Shown in pieces: positions 47,536 to 58,620 of a DNA stretch of 64,000 nucleotides. A program made the position numbers and the translations under genes. The notes under the pieces are model-generated. The model saw nothing but the letters and a program-made list of their open reading frames with translations. It was not told the DNA's origin and did no database searches. How positions within the stretch are numbered: the first letter of the stretch is position 1; every line of letters begins with the position of its first letter. The stretch comes from Diabrotica undecimpunctata (taxonomy: Eukaryota > Arthropoda > Insecta > Coleoptera > Chrysomelidae), in assembly GCF_040954645.1 (NCBI RefSeq), contig NC_092806.1, forward strand, positions 115,612,458 through 115,676,457. Reading direction: 5' to 3'.

Positions 47536-49405
47536 ATAAAATTAACCTGTGATAATTAATTAATAATTCAGAAAATTTAGGTAGTTTCATTTCGACATAT
47601 GACAGTTAGTACATCTTTTTCTGCCAATTTTTATATAATCATAGTTTTAAAGTCTGTTTTGTTAGAAGGTTCACATTTAGAAATTTTTTGTAATAACTGT
47701 TTATGTACAATAAAAATAAATATTTAGTTTTTTTTAAACTAGGAGTTTAAAAAAATTATTTCTTTTAAAAAGATATTCACCCTTAAAATTTTTTAGGAAA
47801 GAAAAACCCTAAACCTTTATTTCTAAGCAGCAAGAGGATTTTTTTAAACGGCGTCCTAATTTTAAATAATTTAGAAATATTTTTGTTTAGTTTTGCCCAG
47901 GACACCCCTGTAAGTTTTTCCTAATTTCTTTTTGTTCTTCCAGTCCCCCCCAAATAAAGAAATCCTTATCCACGACCTTGCTCTTCAACCAAATCACGAG
48001 TAGCCATTTGCAAACGTTTCAATTTTTTTACTTATCCTATCTTGAAGACCAGTGATTGTTCAGGTGCTTATTTTAACCCCCTATAAGCAAAATTATAATT
48101 GTTACAATACATAGGAATAAAACTCAATTTATTTTAATAAAAAGTATATTTTTTGTTACGTTTTGACGTTTCGATTTCCAATTCCCAAACCAATTTCTGA
48201 AATGAAAATTTTGAAATATTAATATAACATATAAATGGTATTTTCAACTAAAATAGAAATGTCAAACGTCAAAAATAAAGGAAATATAATAATTTATCCA
48301 TAATATATTCAATAAAAAACATGGCACAAGGAAATGCTGTTAGAAATACAAAGTGTTCTTTATTTTTATGTACGCAAAACAAGTTTAAAAATATTTTCTC
48401 GTCTGTTTTTTGCCAATTTTTTACAATTTTTCCTAGAACCCATAACAGTAGCTGTCTGATATTTCTGATTTTTGTTTACGAAGTAAGCAACGCTTAATAA
48501 ATTTGTATATTTTATAGGGAAATCAAATTTATTTTTATTAATTTTTACCACAGAATACCGAAATAATTTCTGGCCAACAACTACATGCAGGCAAATGTGG
48601 AAATGATGAGAGGTATAGTATGTCAATTATAATAATTTTCTAATATTTAGGACAAATATGTCATAGTAATTCGATTATTATCCTTACGGTTACTTTTGAT
48701 AATTATTTGAAAATGCCATGTGCTAAATAAGTATGTAATAGGAAAACGTTGATACCTTTTATACTTATATCTAATTTTGTTGTATTGATTCTTAATAAGA
48801 TTTTACAAATAAAGTCCAAAAGGTGTCGTTTTATGTTTGTCTGTTTAAATATTTGTGTCTGTGTATTTTGTTGCTTGTTGGTTTTCTGTATATTTGTGTC
48901 AAATAAAGAGTGACTCTAAAATAACTTTATAGCAATAGTTAGTGAACTATAACTATTATTATAGTGAATTTAAACCACAACTTTTAAGAAAATATTTATT
49001 AATAGATACTAATCGATCTATTATAGTATAAAAGAAGTTGTAAACATAATTTTTGGTTATTAAAATCTCTTTAAAACACCCTATAGAGCAACATACAAAA
49101 TAAAAAATCTCTTCACACAATTATAAACTTGATTGGGTTGCGTGGTCCTTTAATCAGCCATCAACTGGTCTTTGGGGTAGTATAAGGTAAGGAAAACAAA
49201 ATTTTAAGAAATCTAATAAATCCTAATAAACAAATTGTTTACATGCGTTTGGGTTGAAATGAGATCATGATATTGGTAAAACAATAAACAAATAAGTAAG
49301 AAATGTTATTTTAGCTAATCAAATATTTATTATAACCAGCCTTGTAGTCACATATTTAAAAGCGAAGAATATAAATAAAAAAAAAGGTTTTATATTTCAA
49401 ACTAG
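47536..49405. other. Intergenic DNA, no gene seen
   Basis: AT-rich. A loose inverted pair ttttgacgttt (48163) and aaacgtcaaaa (48263) may mark a small inverted-repeat element. Confidence 0.35.
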
Positions 49406-49599
49406 TGAGTACTACTGCTGACCGTCGTAGTGTAAGTCGCAACCACGATCTATGCTAATTTTAAACACGTTGGAGTTTGTAATAAGGAAAAAAAATACCA
49501 TATGTCTTTTTTGATGGGGAACTTTTAACCTAACCCCGCGTTGGGCAGTAGTGGAAGCCCAACGCCATACTAGCTAAGAGATTCGAGGAAAATCTCGAA

Positions 49600-50730
49600 A
49601 GCAAGCTGGAAGGCTGAACGGATGTTATAGTTGAAGATATTAACAACTATTGGAGGCAGTGTAGAGCCATATTGGAAGAAGTGACAACTGAAGTTATCGG
49701 AAAGCAAAAACGTAAAAAATTAAGGTCAGACTGGTACGATGAGGAATGCGTACAAGCAACACAAAGAAAAAATCAGGGATATAGAAGACTCCAAGAGCAA
49801 CGAACGAGACAAACAGAAGAAGAGTATAGGCAGCTGAGACGAGAAGAAAAACGAATACTTAAAAAAAAGAAGAAAGAGCATATAGAGAGCCAATAAAAGA
49901 TCTAGAGAACTATAAGACACAAGCAGAAACGCAAAAGTTCTACAAGAGGATTAATCAGAACAGGAAAGAATTCAAACCTAGATTATCAATCGTTAGAACT
50001 AGAACAGGGGAGATCATTGGTGGTCAGGACCAGATACTAAAAAGATGGGCAGAAAACTTGGAGGAAAAGCTAAATATAAGAGGTGAGACAGGGCTCCACG
50101 AATCAGAAATCCAACTCGAGAACATTGACGACGAAAGAGAGAAAGATAACATCCCAACAGAGGTAGAGGTCATCCAAGCTATACAAAAATTAAAAGAAAA
50201 CAAAGCTCCTGGGGCAGATGGCATTCCTTCAGAACTTTTAAAGCAAGGCAAAAAAACCTCACATACTGTATATGTAGACTGGTCGAACTGATTTGGAAGC
50301 AAATAAAGTTGCCAGAAGACTGGAATGTAGGTATAATTGTACCTATACACAATAAAGAAGATCAAACAATATGTGACAACTACAGAGGAATAATCCTCCT
50401 AAACGTAACATACAAAATATTGGCATATCTTCTTTACGACCGACTATCGGGATATTGTGAAGACATAATAGGTAAATATTAGTGTGGGTTTCGTAAAGAA
50501 AGATCAACGACCGATCAAATATTCATTTTAAGGCAAGCTCTGGAAAAAAATATGAGTATGGCATTGATACTCATTACCTGTTTGTTGATTTTAGATGTGC
50601 CTATGATAGGATATATCTGGCAAATAGAGACTATTATGGATTAAAAAAATTTTTAACAACCAGCCTAGTTACAAAAAGAACGAAACTAGTGATATACAGA
50701 ACTCTTATCAAGCCCATCCTCACCTACGCG
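49600..50730 (+). pseudogene. LINE linker and RT entry, palm deleted
   Basis: Plus strand with shifts: KLRSDWYDEECVQATQRKNQ (linker), ENKAPGADGIPSELLKQG (motif 0), LPEDWNVGIIVPIHNKEDQT, NYRGIILLNVTYKILAYLLY (motif 2), CGFRKERSTTDQIFILRQAL, then FVDFRCAYDRI (motif A, first Asp) near 50585. Immediately after, at about 50630, it jumps to the thumb (LVIYRTLIKPILTYAS). The stretch with motif B and the FADD pair is missing. Confidence 0.7.
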
Positions 50731-50745
50731 TCGAAAATATAGACG

Positions 50746-51156
50746 ATGACAAAGAGCGATGAAGAACGTTTAAGATGCTTTAAACGTAAAATCCTCCGGC
50801 ATATCTATGGAGGAGTACAGGAGGGCGGATTATGGCGTAGACGCTATAATTTCGAACTTTACCGCTTGTATGACAAACCTGATATTATTAGGTCCATCAA
50901 AATAAACCGGCTGCGATGGTTAGGTCACATAGAGAGAATGAATGAGATGGAGCCGCCAAAACATATTTATAACCAAAAAAGAGATGGAGTGGGAAGGAGA
51001 GGCAGACCCAAAGCCCGATTTAAGGATCAGGTGGAGGAACACTTGAAAATGTTGGGAGTACGAAACTGGAAAGCCAAGGCGAAGAATAGGAGAGAATTGA
51101 GACTTATCCTTGAGCAGGCCAAGACTCACCATGGGTTGGGGAGCCAATGGTGGTGA
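50746..51156 (+). pseudogene. LINE C-terminal domain
   Basis: 136 codons. MTKSDEERLRCFKRKILRHI follows the thumb. Then come IRSIKINRLRWLGHIERMNE and GRRGRPKARFKDQVEEHL, ending in NRRELRLILEQAKTHHGL. This ending (NRxEWRxLVEQAKTHPGL) is common in RTE-like insect LINEs. The stop is two bases before the 3' UTR repeat R2. Confidence 0.75.
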
Positions 51157-51419
51157 TGAGTACTAGTGCTGACCGTCGTAGTGTAGGTCGCAATCACGAC
51201 CTATGTTAATTGTAAACACGTTGGAGTTTGTAATAAGGAAGAAAAATACCATATGTCTTTTTTGAGGAGAAACTTTTAACCTAACCCCACGTTGGGCTAG
51301 AGTAGTGGAAGCCCAATGCCATACTAGATTATACTCGTAGATATATTAAAGATAAAGGATCGTCTGTCTTTCCTTTTCAGTGCAATACATCCTTCCTCGG
51401 TGCAACTTAACAAATATGT

Positions 51420-51720
51420 ATAAAGGAGCCATCTATAACACATTCAGACATTGTCTGAGGGTCAGCAACAACCTCTATTGGGAGTCTTACGCTGTCATGC
51501 AGGGTATCTGTTAAATAATTTAACATCACATCTTTTCAACAATAATGTAACACATAAAAAGTTTTGTAACTTTTTAAGTTTTTTTAACCAGATATTTAGT
51601 GGCTTGACTCATGTATACCTGGTAATAATACACTGATGATGGACTGTTTAGTCTGATCTAAAGACTATCCATTTAGACTATCCATTCCAGTGCATTCAGC
51701 GTGAGCACATTCTCTACACC
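51420..51720 (+). repeat. Dispersed repeat, copy 2 (hammerhead-like end)
   Basis: Counterpart of 15895-16150: tctgagggtcagcaacaacc, later ccagatatttagtggctt and tgtatacctggta. The end has CTGATGA (51633-51639), an extra T, stem GGACT/AGTCT with loop GTTT (51641-51654), then GA. The core is a canonical hammerhead start, but the second core half (GAAAC) is degraded to GATC. No coding. Confidence 0.5.
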
Positions 51721-51980
51721 TACTGCAACAACACCATAGCTCATATTCTTCTCTTTCTGACAAGATCTGAAAATTCAGTAGCATAAGTTTTCGATAGTGC
51801 ACTTTATAATGAGAATATTTATGAGAATGTGCTGTTTCCGTTTATATCGAAAATATTCTTAACTTATTAACTAATTAGAAATATATTTATTATGACAGAA
51901 TGAATCAAAATGCTAATGAATGCGAATGAATAAATAATCTGAGAATCAATAAAAAAACTTTTCTTTCATGAATTATTATT

Positions 51981-52074
51981 AAATTCAAAACCCATTTTTT
52001 TCAATTTCTCACCTTAAAAAACCACTTGAAAAACAATTTAAGTTGAGAAATTGAAAAAAATGGTTTTTGAATTT
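51981..52074. repeat. 38 bp foldback repeat
   Basis: Arms 51981-52018 and 52037-52074 are inverted copies with a few mismatches around an 18-base spacer. The innermost 27 bp (ccattttttt through cttaaa) differ at one position. AT-rich, no transposon context. Confidence 0.8.
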
Positions 52075-52080
52075 CATAAA

Positions 52081-54071
52081 AAACAATGAACGTAGAATTT
52101 TAAAAAAGATACGTTTTATTTGCAGTATAATTTTCTTTTTAGTTTATCATAAAATTTTTTTAAGTTTTAATGATATCTGTGTGACACAAATTTCACAAAT
52201 TCGTAATCGAAAATTTCGTTCCTACTCAGCTCTTCTAACTTTTCGCATAAGACGTCTTCAGCCTTAGTACACTTCCTTGCGAATCGCCAGCTTTAATTTA
52301 TTTTTTTAATTGTATAAATATAATCTTATTTGATTTTCAAAATCATGTTTTTAGTTTATAAACTTGTGACAATCTTTGTCAAAAGCCTGGACTACATCTC
52401 ACGCTATAGTGGAAGAGATTTACTTTTCTCTTATTGCTTTTTTGTTTGTCTTTCTTCGCACATGATCGATTGTTTTTTTCTACTTCTTTGTGTCTCTGTG
52501 TGTTTCTTTACATGTATCTGCGAAAGTGTGAATTTTGGATGAACTGTATATTTCAAAGGCGAACAATGGTGTTATTACACTTTTAGAACAGAAAAAGATA
52601 TCAAATAAAATTATATATAATTCTGTCTGTTCATAATTTGATCAGTAGTGCGTAACCTATTAGGCACCATTCATTTTACAATGTACCTCTATGTTCTGAT
52701 TCATTATGTGTAAAAACACAAAACATGCTTTAACAATACGATCTTCTTTTCGTGGTCTAGTTCCGAAGAACTTGATTTTTAATAATCAAAATGTTATGTC
52801 TTAAATTCTATATCAAATCTATAATGTGGCGTAAAAACTAATGATCCGATTTTTTTAATTGACTTCCTTTCATTGTTTCTTCACGGCGAGCCATACAAAT
52901 CGGATTAAAATAGACGGAAAAGAGAAAACGTGAGTGTTACGCCTATGCGCTTGCGTCTTTACATTTTAGTGGAGGATAATGTCATTATTAAATGATATTA
53001 CAAAAACTTTTAGTACAACTAATTTGCTTTTCGAAGAGCTATATATAGGCGTACTTCCCAATTAGATCATAAATTTGAGATCGATTTTAAAATTTTATTG
53101 TTGCCATTACTTTTTTCGTACAGATGTCTGTGATTTTCTGTTAAATATAATATGTAATCATCATATTGTAGTAATATTATTAAACCAAACATTTGAGTCT
53201 CTCGATCTTTTGTTTACCTTGTACGATCTTATTAAAAATGTAATTTTTGGAACGTGTTTCGTTCAAGGGTTTTGTTTATACTTATAAACATTTAAATAGT
53301 ACAAAACCACTCTACGCGTTTAACTATTCTACTCCCATTATTCTAACGAAACACTGTTGAAACACCTTTGGTGGTGTGTAGAGGTGGAGGTGTATCATTA
53401 AAGATCACAGATATACTGGTTCATAGCGTATGTACCTGCGCTCTGGTTTCCAGGTTTCATAGTTTTTGGTTTGCCTAGCCAGTTACTCTCGCTAAGATCT
53501 CTTTACTAGTTATTGACTTGGCTATCTTCTGTGGCCAGGTCTCTCTTGGGTGTTTTACTTTTCTTTTCTTCATGCCCGTTGATTTCCAGTTTATTATTTG
53601 TTGTGATATTTGGCCGATGCTCGTTTTTGTACGTATGCGTACCATATAAGTTTATATTTTGCCACCATTGCCTCCACGTTTATATCTGGGCCCACTACAT
53701 AACATATTCAGTTTTAGTAACAAGTAACATAACAACATTTGAGGCGCATAGTGCCAGAGTGGCCTAACTGGTAAAAACTGATTTTGAGAAAAAGACGATT
53801 TAAGTTTTATTTAATTTGGCCACTCTCTGTTTCGCCAAGAATTATTAACCTTAGTTTTCAATTTCAACACCTTAAATTAAGTTAGTAAATTTCATTATAC
53901 ATTATATATTACCTATTATCATAAAAAAGTAATATATCTTTTTGGAAAAAAAATTGTAGGCCACTCTTGCACTAACATTGTATAAATAAAAAAAATAAAG
54001 TGCGTTTCTGCATAAAATATATTTTTACCATAATTGTATACAAAAAATAAACAAAAGCCAAAACAATGCCC
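52081..54071. other. Intergenic DNA, no gene seen
   Basis: No coding motif. cagagtggcc (53754) and ggccactctctg (53817) form a weak inverted pair. Confidence 0.35.
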
Positions 54072-54905
54072 TTACCTAATTTTCATTCCATCATTTGTTC
54101 GGAATCTTCTATAGCGTAAAACATTACCTTCTCCATCATCATTATTTTGTATACGTTGATCTAAATTGTTAACATTTAGATTGTTATAAAAGTTATGTAA
54201 ATAAGGTGGTACATACACTAACAAATCTTGTATATTGCTAAATTTAGCTGCTTCGATGTCTCTGCCTCTACCTAAAAATAACCTCCGGATTGTTAGATTC
54301 TTTATAATACAATTGTAGTGGTTCAGTTAAAGAGTATCGCAACCATTGCATTTTTAACCAGTTGACGGATTCACCCTCGACAGTCTTTTTACGATAAGTA
54401 ATGGTTTTCTCTAATGGAACACTGCTCACGAAATCGTTGCTGGTCATTTCTACTACTGTGAATGGTTTTTGTTTTTTGTCTGTTCTAATCCCTCTAGTCC
54501 AATCTCCGGGTACATAAATATCATTAAAAGTTTTCTTTTCTTCTCTATGATCCCAAATTCACGGTCACAGGCTAAATATGAATGCCCCAACACCAAAAAT
54601 GTATGGTAAATTTGCTGCACTTCTGATATCTTGTTTTGTATAATGTAATTACAAAACAGAGACATGTTCCTATTCCTCCGCATTGGCCACTATACATAAT
54701 TAATTTTGACGTGTTAACATAGTTTTTGACATAATGCTGTATACAAGATCTAATCTCTTGAGATCCTCTAGATGCTATGGCTTCATGCCAAACGTACATG
54801 TGTGCCTGATTACTTGACAACTTGTGGATACCTAAGCAGTATGTCCACAACTGCCTTTTGTAGTAAAATACCCCAGTTAAAAGATGAGGTGTAGGTAATG
54901 TAGAC

Positions 54906-56887
54906 ATGAGATCTAGTGTTGCCCAAATGCAAGAACAAGACGAGACTTAGGCAGTCTTGGTCTTGGTCTTGCGCCAATACACCTGGTCTTGGTCTTGGTC
55001 TTGGTATTGCACTCCTGGTCTTGGTCTTGGTCTTGGTCTTGCAGCAAGAGTCTTGCAAGTCTTGCAGTTACCCATTAGCCTATTGCTATTTAAATGCTAA
55101 ACGTTACTTTAGATCTTAGAACAACGTAACGGAGTAAGTACATTTTAAGCTTGAATTAATATAGCCATAATAAAGACCAACCAAATTAATAAATGTCTAA
55201 ACAACTGACATCGGGTGGGGTTTGAAGCCACGATCTAAGCTTACCGTGCCTATGCTCTAACTAACTCAGCTATCTACCATGCCCCACAGAAGTCAATCTG
55301 TTTCTTAATAAACGTTTGCATTTACTAAGCTTAAATGTGCTAAAACATGGTTAAAACACAAAAAAAAACAAATTAATGACATAAGCATGTATTTTAAAGA
55401 ACATTATCTGCCTAGAAAGAGATTGATGGGCAAAAAATATTACAGATTTTTTAGGTGATAAGATAACAAACTATAATCCACTTATTAAAGCAAAATAAAT
55501 GTTTTTAGAAATCTTATCTCTACTTTTATATAAAAAACTAACTTGAAAAAATAAAGAATAGGTAAAAAAGCAATGACAATCAAAAGAAGTTCTTTTAAAT
55601 TAAGGAGATACCTACTTAATAAATACATTAATTTACCAAAATAAAGTGGTAGGTATATGATATTATGTAGTTGGTAATAAGGTAATAAGTATATTTTTTT
55701 ACATGTCCACTTTTACCAGCGGTTATTAAAAAGCTTGTGATATCTCTACCGAATTTTGGTTTTTCAGGAAGAAATATTTGTAATTCCTTTTTGTGAAAAG
55801 ATATTAGATGCTTCCTTAAACCTTCTGTTGTTCATTTTCATTTCAACCTTTCTATGTAGGCACAATTTACACAAACCAATTAGCGATGCATGAATTATTT
55901 CGAAAAACTCATAAAATTTGCTTTTAGGTCTTTTAGATCTATAACTCCAACGCTCACTATTCCGACTAGAATTATTTGAATTTTTGTCCCTCATGTCAAA
56001 TTGTAAATTTGTCACTCCGGGAACAAAAAGGATTAGATGAAAAACAATTATTACATTAAACTCAAAGGAAAGCTCAATTGGGAATGAAGTTAAGTAATGA
56101 CGAAAAAGTAACTACGATACTACTAGCTACTTTATGTTCGTTACTATCCAATTATAATAACAAACCGAGAATTATATATCGTTACTTCGTTATTCTAAAT
56201 ACTTCGGTATTTTGTTACGGTAGGCGGCATTATATGTTATTAATTTGTCTCGTTACTTTCGCGCTCTTTCAGCAAATTTTGTTTAATGATCTCATCGCAC
56301 ACTCAGCAGAAACAATTTATAGTCTTAGGCCGATAAGATTTGTTTATTTAGATTCCTTCTGACTAAATTATAATGGGAATACGATATTACTGTCGGCGTC
56401 GCATTGCAAGATTATTTTTATGATTAGAGGGCGGCTATACTCAAAATATGGACAATTAATTTCAGAGCGAAGAAGTCGTGTGTTGGAAAAGAATGTAAAA
56501 TATTTAATTTTGTAATCTCGACCTCTGAGCACGTGTCAAATGTGTTTTTTTAATGAATATTTTGATTCGGTATGTATGTTTATGGTATTGTTTGTAATAC
56601 GCATTAGTTCAGTTTTTTAAATTTTTATTACATTTTTTTGCGTCTCATTGAGTCTTTAAGCCTATACCCTAACTACTATACTTGCTAAAACCACATTCAG
56701 TCCTAACTGCAAGACGCAAGAGTCTCGCAGGCTTAGTCTTGTTCTTGCTTAAATCTTGCACGGTCAGTCTTGGTCTTGGTCTTGCTAAAATTAGGCGGTC
56801 TTGGTCTTGGTCTTGGTCTTGCAAAAACGCAAGAACAAGACCAAGACTGCAAGACCAAGACCGATTTTGGGCAACACTAATGAGATC
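54906..56887 (-). mobile_element. hAT transposon with CTTGGT subterminal repeats
   Basis: The element is 54914-56879 with 14 bp inverted ends TAGTGTTGCCCAAA and a perfect 8 bp TSD atgagatc at 54906-54913 and 56880-56887, diagnostic of hAT. The subterminal regions (54930-55070 and 56700-56862) are packed with GTCTTG/CAAGAC repeats in both orientations, likely transposase-binding sites. The interior has a BED zinc finger relic (55740-56015) and no other transposase part, so it is an internally deleted, non-autonomous copy. It sits inside the DDE-like transposase gene. Confidence 0.9.
55735..56015 (-). pseudogene. BED zinc finger of the hAT transposase
   Basis: Minus strand: SKFYEFFEIIHASLIGLCKL gives the aromatic positions and the CKLC pair. 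After a frame change at about 55825 the reading continues as GLRKHLISFHKKELQIFLPE with the HxxxxH pair, then KPKFG. This is a complete C2H2 BED pattern split by one shift. The RNase H/dimerisation domains that should follow are missing. Confidence 0.75.
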
Positions 56888-56897
56888 AAATGCTATT

Positions 56898-57140
56898 ACT
56901 TCTTCTTTAAGTGCCGTCTCCCGATCGGAGGTTGCATATCATCATCACTATCTTTACTCTATCTACTGCTGCTCCCTCATTACGTGTCCCAGATATTGTA
57001 ACTTTCTTATTTTTATTGTGTTTATTATTTCACATTCTTTGCCCATTTCTCGCAATACTTCCGTGTTAGTTTTCTTCTGTGTCCATGCTATTCTAAGCAT
57101 CCTCCTGTAACACCACATTTCAAAGGACTGTAACTTATTT
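56898..57140 (-). pseudogene. C-terminal half of the split LINE
   Basis: INKLQSFEMWCYRRMLRIAW, then TNTEVLREMGKECEIINTIK and RKLQYLGHVMREQQ. After a deletion the last codons RVKIVMMICNLRSGDGT and the AAGAAGAAG tail follow. Position 57141 is the junction with the I-like element's TSD. Confidence 0.8.
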
Positions 57141-57313
57141 ATGAGTTCTTGCTTTTTTTTTTTATTTAAAATTAACGTGTCTCGACAGCTTATGGTCATT
57201 GACACGGGTACAGTAGTTTACAACATTATACATATTTTATATAGGTATAGGTACAAGAATTTAATATGAACATTTTTTTTTTATAGAAAGGTTAGAAACA
57301 ATAAAGCTTATCA

Positions 57314-58585
57314 CTATGCACTGTTTATATTAGCTGAAATAAACTTGTTTCTTTTAAAAACACTGTCAAAACGGTTTGGAACACTGAGAATGTCTTTTAG
57401 ATTTCCTTTTAAGCTGTGCTTGTTTCTGGAAGAGTCATACTGGCAGCAGTCCACTATCACGTGTTTGATGGAAAGGACGTTATTACAGTAGTGGCATACT
57501 GGAGGGTTTTCTGATGCCATAAGGTATCCATGTGTGAGACGTGTATGCCCTATTCGTAGTCGGTGAATAACTGATTTTTCTTTCCTGTTCATAGAGGAGA
57601 TATTGACGCGAGATAAGTTGGGCTGAACTTCATGCAGCTTAGTTTTTGTTTTACTCCACAGGTCCGCCCATGAGCTGAGGATTTTTTGTTTTACCAATAT
57701 TTTAAGATCCGTATGGATTTGGATCTCTTGGAAGGCTATGTCAGAAGAACATGCTGCTTTAGCGGCTTGGTCTGCTTTTTCGTTTCCCAATATACCAACA
57801 TGAGATGGAGTCCAGATCATTACGACTTTTATGTTAGCAGAATATAGTTGGTTACAGATAGTGTGGATTTCCTGGACTAGTGGGTTTTTCGAGAAAATGC
57901 ATCTTATTGAATAAATCGAGGAAAGAGAATCAGTGCAAATGGCGATTTTTATGCTTTCATTTGAAGTAGGACGGATGGAAGTCTTTAATGCTTGGAGTAT
58001 TCCATATAATTCTGCGGTATAGATACTACAACTTTTAGGCAATCGCACAGAGCTTATTGTCGTCGTCAGTGTGGACACAGCAGAGCCACAACAGTCTTCA
58101 TTCTTGGATGCATCGGTGTATAAAATTTCATCAAATTGTGTTAAGTTAAGGATGTTTTGGAAGGATTTTCTAAGGATTAAGTTTGGGGTTTCTGTTTTGT
58201 CGAATCTGCATAAATCAGTATTGAATATTGGAAGATTATGCATCCATGGAGCTGTCTTGGAGGTATAAATAGAAGTAGTATTGGAGAGGTTGATGGAATC
58301 TAATAAAGGAGATAATATTTGTGGTAATGTGAGAGACTGATTGGAAGCGTTTACTGGGGGAGGTTCTATGGGATTGATTAGATTTATTACCGGGTTACTT
58401 GGGTTTGCTGATATTCTTACAAAGTATGAAAGTAGAAGCTGCTGCCTTCTTAGATGGAGTGGTGGCTCTGAAGATTCAACGCACAGACTTTCGGCGGGGC
58501 TTGATTTGAAAACACCGAGGCATAGTCGTAGGGATGTATTTTGAATCGTGTTTAGAGACTTTAGTAGGGAGCTACTAGATGTCAT
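57314..58585 (-). pseudogene. I-like ORF2, C-terminal part with RNase H
   Basis: 423 open codons. LKSLNTIQNTSLRLCLGVFK is the connection after RT. RNase H residues: DEILYTDASKNEDCCGS (Asp), YTAELYGILQAL (Glu), IAICTDSLSSIYS (Asp) and WTPSHVGILGNEKADQAA (His, final Asp), all intact. The C-terminus has a CCHC-like CHYCNNVLSIKHVIVDC. It is separated from the RT part by a lesion at 58586-58625, where tens of bases between INLLKSL and IRFKLDYG appear lost, with a frame change and two stops. Confidence 0.85.
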
Positions 58586-58620
58586 ATAAAGAATACTGCC
58601 ATAATCTAGCTTAAAGCGAA

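Larger units (their letters stand above)
49406..51327 (+). mobile_element. LINE flanked by about 170 bp direct repeats
   Basis: The repeat R1 (49406-49573) and R2 (51158-51327) are nearly identical and in the same orientation. R2 directly follows the LINE stop codon, so it is the LINE's 3' UTR; R1 is the same 3' UTR upstream. Both contain a hairpin-like pair ttgggc...gcccaa. The body (49590-51156) has RT entry and C-terminus but lacks the RT palm. Simplest reading: two head-to-tail LINE copies, the first reduced to its 3' UTR. An alternative is a mechanism leaving terminal repeats. Confidence 0.7.

Noticed and set aside
48150..48280. Inverted ttttgacgttt pair as a hammerhead or MITE
   Set aside because: Arms match over only 11 bases, the core is missing and no TSD is visible.
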